Assembly (NCBI GenBank): GCA_028716975.1
Contig: JAQUOU010000017.1
Span: 1 to 64,000 of the forward strand
Reading direction: 5' to 3'
DNA: 64,000 bases
Source: Methylobacter sp.
GTDB taxonomy: Bacteria > Pseudomonadota > Gammaproteobacteria > Methylococcales > Methylomonadaceae
Of this stretch, positions 58,393 through 64,000 are shown in pieces. The translations under genes and the position numbers were made by a program. The notes below the pieces were generated by a model. The model did no database searches, was not told where the DNA came from, and saw only the letters and a program-made list of their open reading frames with translations. Each line of letters opens with the position of its first letter. Position 1 is the first letter of the stretch.

Positions 58393-60668
58393 AATGAGCT
58401 ATATTTTTCGCGTAAGCGCTGACGAATAATTTCCGCCAGGGTATTAAAAACAAATGTAAACATAAACAGCACCAGAGCCGCTAGAAACAAAACCCGGTAA
58501 TGCGTACTATCGACTTCTGACTCAGGCATTTCCACGGCGATATTGGCAGCCAGTGTACGCAGGCCCTGAAAAACGCTTAAGTCCATCACCGGCGTATTTC
58601 CTGTGGCCATTAACACAATCATTGTTTCACCCACGGCGCGGCCCAAACCAATCATCACAGCAGAAAATATGCCCGGACTGGCTGTTAATAACACCACCTC
58701 AATCATGGTTTGCCAAGGTGTTGCGCCTAATGCCAGGGAGCCTACCGTTAAATGCTTTGGAACACTGAAAATAGCATCTTCGGCAATTGAAAAAATCGTT
58801 GGAATTACTGCAAAACCCATCGCTATACCCACCACCAGCGCATTGCGCTGATCATAGCCGATGCCCCATTCGTTCTTAAACCAATCTCTCAAGGTGCCAT
58901 GAAATAATGAAGCTTCCAACGGCACGCTCACAGTAAAAGCAAACCAGGCGCTAAGCAAAATAACCGGTATCAATAAAGCTGCTTCCCAGCCCTCGGGTAT
59001 TTGCTGTTGAATAGCTTTCGGTAAATAGTGCCAGGCGTATGCAAACAACATAACACCTAAGGGAATAATCATGAGCAATGCAAATAGCCCCGCCAAATAC
59101 TCTTCAATCAACGGCGCCAGCCATAACCCTGCCAGGAAACCCAAAATGACAGTGGGCAACGCGCCCATTAATTCAATAGCCGGTTTAACAATCTGCCGCA
59201 TTCTTGAGGTCATAAAATAGGCGGTATAAATAGCTCCCATTAAGGCCAAAGGCATAGCCACAAGCATCGCGTAAAAAGCCGCCTTCAGCGTTCCAAAAAC
59301 CAAAGGCGTTAAACTGTATTTAGGCTCAAAATCGCTATTTGCCGAAGACGACTGCCAAATATAATCCGGCTTGGGATAACTTTCGTACCATACTTTCTGC
59401 CAAAGCGAGCTTAAAGAAACCTCGGGATGCTCATTATCCACCTTCCAAAAGTTTATTTTACCGTCCTCAGTCTGTACTAATAAGGTATTCGCTCTGGGGG
59501 ATATCGCCGCCGCTACAGATTGTGCATTACCAACCCGCTCTTTAATCATTTCTCTTTCAGAAGTCGAATGGTAAATCCCCATAATTCCATCGGCATCGAC
59601 CGTCATGAAGCCTTTACGCCGTTGTTCCGGCTTTATCGAAATAACTGCTTTATCCGAAACTTTAAACACCCTGATTTTTTGCATGGCAAAGTGGTTTAAC
59701 TTATCCCTAACCTTGCTCCACTGGGACACCAAACCGCTGGAATCGCCAATCATCAAGGAGAGATCGCCATTTAAAAACGCAACACTGGTGATCTTTTGCC
59801 CCGTCTCCACTATATTTTGACTCTGGATAAGAGCAGGCGCGCTTTTATCGCCAATATCAAACCACCCCAAACGCCCGGTACTGCTCAGCAAGTAAAGGTT
59901 ACGTTCATCTTTATCAATCAGAATATCGGTAACGTCCGCGGCAGCATAGTTTAAAACGGAATCCGTACGTGTCACGGCAGCTTCATCAGCGAATAAGGAC
60001 TTTTCTTTTTCAAAATGGCTTAAGTGAATTTTATCACCAATTTTCGCAACTATCGTGCTTGCGTCATCGCCGATTCTAACGGCGATTTTTTCTAAAGCCG
60101 CGCCTGACTCATCTATCACTAAAGGTTGCTCGCCCAGTGGGTACTTCAATGACGGCGTAATCAGGCGAACATTATTGGGATATGTTATTTTGTATTGATG
60201 TTTTACGATAACAGCTTTGCCGTCTGACAAACCATAAATTACCGCGCCTTCGTTGATTGGGCTGCCCTGAGAAAAGCTTACAATATGAGCGCCTTCAGGT
60301 ATTTTGACAGCTTCAGTCAAAATAGTTTTACCTGTCGCCACTGCAAAAAATACAACTTGCCCCGTATCCGTAAATCGGGCCGCCACTTGATTTTGCTCTT
60401 CTATTTCCAGCAGCACTGTTTTACCCAAGGCTGATTCCGGCACATTATATTGACTAACTGATTCAGCTGTTGCCGAAAGAAATAAAGGGAAAACCACGTA
60501 CAGCAAATAAAAGAAAATCAGCACGACAGCAACAATTACCCCAAGACCGCCTGCAATCACGCCATAACGCGCCATCGTATCCTTAATAAGCCGCCAACGC
60601 TCATGAACTCCACCGTCGGTTTGCTTTAGGGCAGAGGAGTATTTTGTTTGTAAATTTATTTCAGGCAT
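58389..60668 (-). CDS. pstC: Phosphate ABC transporter permease PstC (long form)
   Basis: This permease has 759 residues, more than twice the size of E. coli PstC. After one N-terminal helix (residues ~35-60) comes a ~400-residue soluble insert of beta-strand repeats (VVFFAVATGKTI, VIYGLSDGKAVIV, LYLLSSTGRLGWFDIG, LMIGDSSGLVSQW, LLVQTEDGKINFW) that resembles a beta-propeller. The permease core follows, with SLALGATPWQTMIEVVLLTA as the ATPase-coupling loop. The large domain probably faces the periplasm. Confidence 0.93.
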   Translation of the reverse strand: MPEINLQTKYSSALKQTDGGVHERWRLIKDTMARYGVIAGGLGVIVAVVLIFFYLLYVVFPLFLSATAESVSQYNVPESALGKTVLLEIEEQNQVAARFTDTGQVVFFAVATGKTILTEAVKIPEGAHIVSFSQGSPINEGAVIYGLSDGKAVIVKHQYKITYPNNVRLITPSLKYPLGEQPLVIDESGAALEKIAVRIGDDASTIVAKIGDKIHLSHFEKEKSLFADEAAVTRTDSVLNYAAADVTDILIDKDERNLYLLSSTGRLGWFDIGDKSAPALIQSQNIVETGQKITSVAFLNGDLSLMIGDSSGLVSQWSKVRDKLNHFAMQKIRVFKVSDKAVISIKPEQRRKGFMTVDADGIMGIYHSTSEREMIKERVGNAQSVAAAISPRANTLLVQTEDGKINFWKVDNEHPEVSLSSLWQKVWYESYPKPDYIWQSSSANSDFEPKYSLTPLVFGTLKAAFYAMLVAMPLALMGAIYTAYFMTSRMRQIVKPAIELMGALPTVILGFLAGLWLAPLIEEYLAGLFALLMIIPLGVMLFAYAWHYLPKAIQQQIPEGWEAALLIPVILLSAWFAFTVSVPLEASLFHGTLRDWFKNEWGIGYDQRNALVVGIAMGFAVIPTIFSIAEDAIFSVPKHLTVGSLALGATPWQTMIEVVLLTASPGIFSAVMIGLGRAVGETMIVLMATGNTPVMDLSVFQGLRTLAANIAVEMPESEVDSTHYRVLFLAALVLFMFTFVFNTLAEIIRQRLREKYSSL

Positions 60669-60712
60669 GTGGAAATTCTAAAAATGAATTGTGACAATGA
60701 TATAACAAACAC

Positions 60713-60752
60713 AAAAAAAAACGGCCAAGATCCGGGCAACAAATCCTGACCG
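60713..60752 (-). terminator. Attenuator-like terminator between pstS and pstC
   Basis: On the minus strand, CGGTCAGGAT and ATCTTGGCCG (60743-60752 and 60722-60731) form a 10-bp stem with two G-U pairs, followed by nine T residues (60721-60713). A partial stop here would let pstS be made in excess over the permease genes. Confidence 0.7.
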
Positions 60753-60854
60753 CAGTTTACGAAGAGGGAAATAACCCGTTAACCAAACCAACATCCCTGT
60801 CTAGGCGGCCTCGCACAACAGTTAATGCCTTTTTTAACCATCCCTATATCAATC

Positions 60855-61838
60855 TTATTTAAAATTTGCCATTACTTTTTCAATTACTTTCGCAGGCAAA
60901 GGAATATATCCGTCCTTGATAACTACCTGCTGACCGGTTTTGGATAAAACCATTTTTATAAACTCGTTTTCCAAAGGCGGTAAGGGTTGATTTGGCTTTT
61001 TATTAACATAAATAAAAAGATAGCGCGTTAATGGATAAGTACCCGCAATTGCATTTTCAGGTGTCGCTTCAACAAAAGGCTGACCGGCTTTTTTTGCCAA
61101 AGGCACCATTTTAATGCCTGACGTTGAATAACCCATGCCCGAGTAACCAATGCCATTCGTGGATGTAGTTACTGATTGAACAACGGAAGCGGAACCTGGC
61201 TGCTCATTTACATTACTTTTAAAGTCGCCTTTACATAAGGCGTGTTCTTTAAAATACCCGTAAGTGCCGGAAACCGAGTTACGTCCGTATAACTGTATGC
61301 TTTTTGCGCCCCATGCGGCGACACCTGCTTGGCCCCATGTCTCAATATCGGTTTCGTAACCGCATTTACGGGTAGACGAAAAAATCGCATCAACCTGGTC
61401 AATCGATAGCCCTTTAACAGGATTATCCTTGTTAACCATAACCGCCAGAGCATCGATGGCAACAGGAATAGCCGTAGGTTTATAACCGTATTTATCTTCA
61501 AAGGCTTCAAGTTCATCATCTTTCATTTCCCGGCTCATTGGCCCAAGATTTGAAGTACCTTCTGTTAATGCAGGCGGCGCAGTTGATGAACCTGCGGCCT
61601 GAATCTGAATGTTTACATTGGGATATTCACGATTAAAAGCTTCTGCCCATAATGTCATCAGATTTGCCAGGGTATCAGAACCCACACTGGATAAGTTGCC
61701 GGAAATACCGCTGGCTTTTTGATACTCGGGAATACCTGGATCGACAGTCTGTACAGCGTTCGCAGTACCCGCTACTAAGGCAGCAGAAGCAAAACCCAGC
61801 GTTGCAAGCGTGAGTTTTGATTTAAAAGATAATTTCAT
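60855..61838 (-). CDS. pstS: Periplasmic phosphate-binding protein PstS
   Basis: PstS captures inorganic phosphate in the periplasm for PstCAB. The 327-residue protein has a signal peptide ([20 protein letters not shown]). Phosphate-contact segments are [26 protein letters not shown] and [18 protein letters not shown]. It is the first gene of pst and separated from pstC by an attenuator-like hairpin. Two Pho-box half-sites lie upstream. Confidence 0.94.
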   Translation of the reverse strand: MKLSFKSKLTLATLGFASAALVAGTANAVQTVDPGIPEYQKASGISGNLSSVGSDTLANLMTLWAEAFNREYPNVNIQIQAAGSSTAPPALTEGTSNLGPMSREMKDDELEAFEDKYGYKPTAIPVAIDALAVMVNKDNPVKGLSIDQVDAIFSSTRKCGYETDIETWGQAGVAAWGAKSIQLYGRNSVSGTYGYFKEHALCKGDFKSNVNEQPGSASVVQSVTTSTNGIGYSGMGYSTSGIKMVPLAKKAGQPFVEATPENAIAGTYPLTRYLFIYVNKKPNQPLPPLENEFIKMVLSKTGQQVVIKDGYIPLPAKVIEKVMANFK

Positions 61839-61886
61839 TATTAACTCTCAAGGTGATTTATTGTGGGATTATTATGTGAATTCAAC

Positions 61887-61916
61887 ATGACAAGGGTATT
61901 AATTAAATATGACAAG
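61887..61916 (-). promoter_or_regulatory. Pho-box-like half-sites upstream of pstS
   Basis: On the minus strand, CTTGTCATATT and CTTGTCATGTT (the half-sites read on the plus strand as ATGACAAG at 61909-61916 and 61887-61894) are exactly 22 bp apart, two turns of the 11-bp Pho-box period. The middle 11-mer is degenerate. They lie 49-78 nt before the pstS start. Confidence 0.65.
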
Positions 61917-62071
61917 ATTATTACAGAGCCATAATTTTCTCATGTTTCTTTTCCTCAAGGTTCAAATCTGTAGGTATCCCTACAATATTTGAACCTAAGG
62001 CATCATTATTTACGAAGCTTCAACTTTATGATTATTAATAAAAATGAACCGCAATATTAACTCACCTTAAT

Positions 62072-62590
62072 TCATTTATCCTCAGCAGGTAATGATTTGG
62101 CATAGATAATGGCTAGCAATTGAGCGCTTCCTGCATCCAGACTAGTCCAGTCATCCGGCATGGCAAGCCGCGCCAGAGCTGCTGTGGGCAGCAATTTATC
62201 TACATCCGGCACATTACTTTCGCCTGCCAGATAAACGAGCAGTTCTTCCAGTTCCGGATTATGCCCTACAATCAAAACCCGCATAGGCTGCATCGGACAC
62301 TCTGCCAATACGGTTTTCAAGCGTTCAAGACCCTGCGCATATATCCGCTTATCCTCCTGAATACTTTGCCCAGTCAGGCCAAGCGCTTTGCACACTGTTT
62401 TCGCTGTAGCAATAGCCCTTTCCGCAGGTGAACTTATTACTAAGTCAGGTATTAGATTTTGTTGCTTCATCCAATCCCCGACGCGTTCGGTAGCGCGTTT
62501 GCCTTTCTTTTTAAGTGGCCGGTCAAAGTCATCTACGGCAACCTCCCTATCTGATTTTCCGTGCCTAAGCAGCCATAATTCTCTACTCAT
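62072..62590 (-). CDS. sixA: Phosphohistidine phosphatase SixA
   Basis: SixA is a histidine-phosphatase-superfamily enzyme that removes phosphate from histidines, for example in phosphotransfer proteins. The 172-residue protein has LLRHGKSDREV at the N-terminus (catalytic RHG), VISSPAERAIATAKT and VLIVGHNPELEELL with the second His. The length is typical. It stands alone between pstS and the CHAD gene, each in its own transcript. Confidence 0.9.
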   Translation of the reverse strand: MSRELWLLRHGKSDREVAVDDFDRPLKKKGKRATERVGDWMKQQNLIPDLVISSPAERAIATAKTVCKALGLTGQSIQEDKRIYAQGLERLKTVLAECPMQPMRVLIVGHNPELEELLVYLAGESNVPDVDKLLPTAALARLAMPDDWTSLDAGSAQLLAIIYAKSLPAEDK

Positions 62591-62816
62591 ATTTATCCTC
62601 CTGTATTCTCAAGTTACGAACAGTTAATAAATGTCGAAAAATTCTCGACTAAATTTAGTGGCAGTGATCAATTGAATATTTACTTATTGGTACCGAAAGT
62701 AATTCCCCAAAAACGAAGCATAAATATTTAGCTGTCTTTAAATATTAATACTGTGCTGTTAAGCTTACAATGTTTACCTTCTTACTCTTCCAGCCAACTC
62801 AATTCATTAAATAAAT

Positions 62817-64000
62817 ATGTTCTTACATTTTGAGTTCCCTCTGAATTTAACCGCAGAAAAATTTATTAGTGAATTAAGCGATAAGACTAACATGCAGTTA
62901 GTTTCCCGGCAAAAATCCTTAAAAGCCTTCTATGACAGTTTTGACGGGCGATTATATTCAAACGGCATCAGCTGTGAATTTAACCGATCAAGAGGCGCGT
63001 GGTCTTTAACGCTGATAAATTTTGAACAAGGGCAAATCATAGGGCGCCAAGAACTGAATGAAGTTCCCACATTCAGTAACCAATTCAGCCCGGGGGAAAT
63101 GCGCAGCAGCCTGGAGCCTATATTAGAGATGCGCGCATTATTACCTGTTTGCTCGCTGAACTATGAGTCTTATTGTTTGAATTTAATCAATAAAGATGAA
63201 AAAACCCTATTACGCATGCTGATCGAGGAATATGAACTGTTGAATAATCAATTGATATTACAACCCGTGAGAGGCTACGACAAAGCTGCAGAACAATTCA
63301 TTGAAACTATTACTGCAGAACTGGACTTAACGCCTACCGATAAACCGGTTTTGCTGGCTGCCTTGAGACTTCAGGGCCGAAAACCTAACGACTATTCATC
63401 CAAGCTGAATATCAACCTGGCTCCCGATATGCGCGCTGATATTGCCAGCAAATACATTTACAGCCATTTGCTGAAAGCCATTAAAGACAATGAACAAGGC
63501 GCCATTTCTAATACCGACAGCGAATTTTTGCATGACTTCAGGGTCGCAGTCCGCCGCACTCGTTCAGGACTTAGCCAAATCAAGGATATATTGCCGAATA
63601 ACCTTACAACATACTATGCGGATTTTTTTTCCTGGCTGGGACAAGTTACAGGTACTACCCGGGATTTGGATGTTTACCTATTAAACTTTGATCAATATAA
63701 AAGCAGCCTGCCGATTTCAATTCGCGAAGATTTAAACCCGTTACATGAATTTCTTCTCGCCAAACAGCAAAAAGCGCAGAAGGAACTTGCAAAAAAACTG
63801 CGCTCTGCCAAATACCTATCTACCCTATCGGAATGGGAACAGTATCTTAAGGAACCCTCCCCGCTAAATCCGGTTGAAGCCAATGCAAAACTGACCATTA
63901 AACAACTGGCCGATCGTAGAATATGGAAAAGTTATAAACGTATTGTACGGGAAGGCAACGCAATTACTGAAGATTCACCCTCTGAAGCATTACATGAATT
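62817..64000 (+). CDS. CHAD-domain protein, 3' end beyond the window
   Basis: The frame opens at ATG 62817, the first ATG after an in-frame stop (62808), and is still open at 64000 (394 codons seen). The N-terminal ~200 residues are a diverged CYTH-like part (KAFYDSFDGRLYSNGISCEF, VRGYDKAAEQFIETITAEL). From about residue 225 is a CHAD domain with conserved HDFRVAVRRTRSGLSQIKDI and GTTRDLDVYLLNF. CHAD domains bind polyphosphate granules in other bacteria, which fits the adjacent pst-phoU block. No clear ribosome binding site is seen. Confidence 0.82.
   Translation, partial: MFLHFEFPLNLTAEKFISELSDKTNMQLVSRQKSLKAFYDSFDGRLYSNGISCEFNRSRGAWSLTLINFEQGQIIGRQELNEVPTFSNQFSPGEMRSSLEPILEMRALLPVCSLNYESYCLNLINKDEKTLLRMLIEEYELLNNQLILQPVRGYDKAAEQFIETITAELDLTPTDKPVLLAALRLQGRKPNDYSSKLNINLAPDMRADIASKYIYSHLLKAIKDNEQGAISNTDSEFLHDFRVAVRRTRSGLSQIKDILPNNLTTYYADFFSWLGQVTGTTRDLDVYLLNFDQYKSSLPISIREDLNPLHEFLLAKQQKAQKELAKKLRSAKYLSTLSEWEQYLKEPSPLNPVEANAKLTIKQLADRRIWKSYKRIVREGNAITEDSPSEALHE

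Overview
This window looks like chromosomal DNA of a gammaproteobacterium, most likely a methanotroph-like member of the Methylococcales. That placement is an inference. It rests on the gene neighbourhoods (lptM-lysA-dapF-DUF484-xerC; pgeF-rluD divergent from bamD; DUF2782; YjgA; RdgC; long-form PstC and PstA) and on the dense GTCGAAGG-type palindromic repeats. No methane-oxidation gene is present to confirm it, and no rRNA, tRNA, phage or CRISPR was seen.

Layout. 1-4.6 kb: glgA, a short secretin-like protein, a methyltransferase and an RhlE-type helicase. 4.6-5.46 kb: a gene-free stretch with two adjacent mobile repeats. 5.46-14.6 kb (minus strand): a chemotaxis cluster (mcp2, cheY, STAS, cheA, mcp1, cheR, cheD, cheB) in which cheA and both receptor genes are broken by in-frame stops and frameshifts, and no cheW is found. 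15-28.1 kb: ion homeostasis, with an NhaD-type antiporter, Kup, and a complete kdp locus (30-aa peptide, kdpF, A, B, C, an unknown membrane protein, kdpD, kdpE). 28.3-34.9 kb: an erythromycin esterase/phosphoribosyltransferase/hydrolase trio, a stress-type membrane protein, ApbE, SirB-like and nucleoside-phosphorylase-like proteins. 35.1-37.8 kb: a secreted ricin-type lectin, a DUF2782 protein and a fructosamine kinase flanked by two copies of one miniature element. 38-46.2 kb: lptM-lysA-dapF-DUF484-xerC, DUF2333, DUF4389, dinB and a twin-arginine FAD protein. 46.3-55.1 kb: yjgA, a small membrane protein, a DNA glycosylase, rdgC, a small lipoprotein, an L,D-transpeptidase, pgm, a ZIP transporter, pgeF-rluD and bamD. 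55.1-64 kb: the phosphate regulon (pstS-pstC-pstA-pstB-phoU), sixA and the start of a CHAD protein that runs off the window.

How the genes work together. GlgA and Pgm belong to glycogen/glucose-phosphate metabolism. NhaD, Kup and Kdp together control Na+/K+ balance. The pst-phoU block has two Pho-box-like half-sites upstream of pstS and an attenuator-like terminator after it, and is followed by a CHAD (polyphosphate-associated) gene.

The most notable non-coding feature is a set of miniature elements. One family (three copies) has 18-bp terminal inverted repeats and a different 4-bp target duplication at each site. Two other end types enclose the same REP-like GTCGAAGG core. One element sits exactly at the TTAA end of another, giving a relative age. 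The most notable coding observation is the clustered, apparently recent decay of the chemotaxis operon while all other genes in the window look intact.
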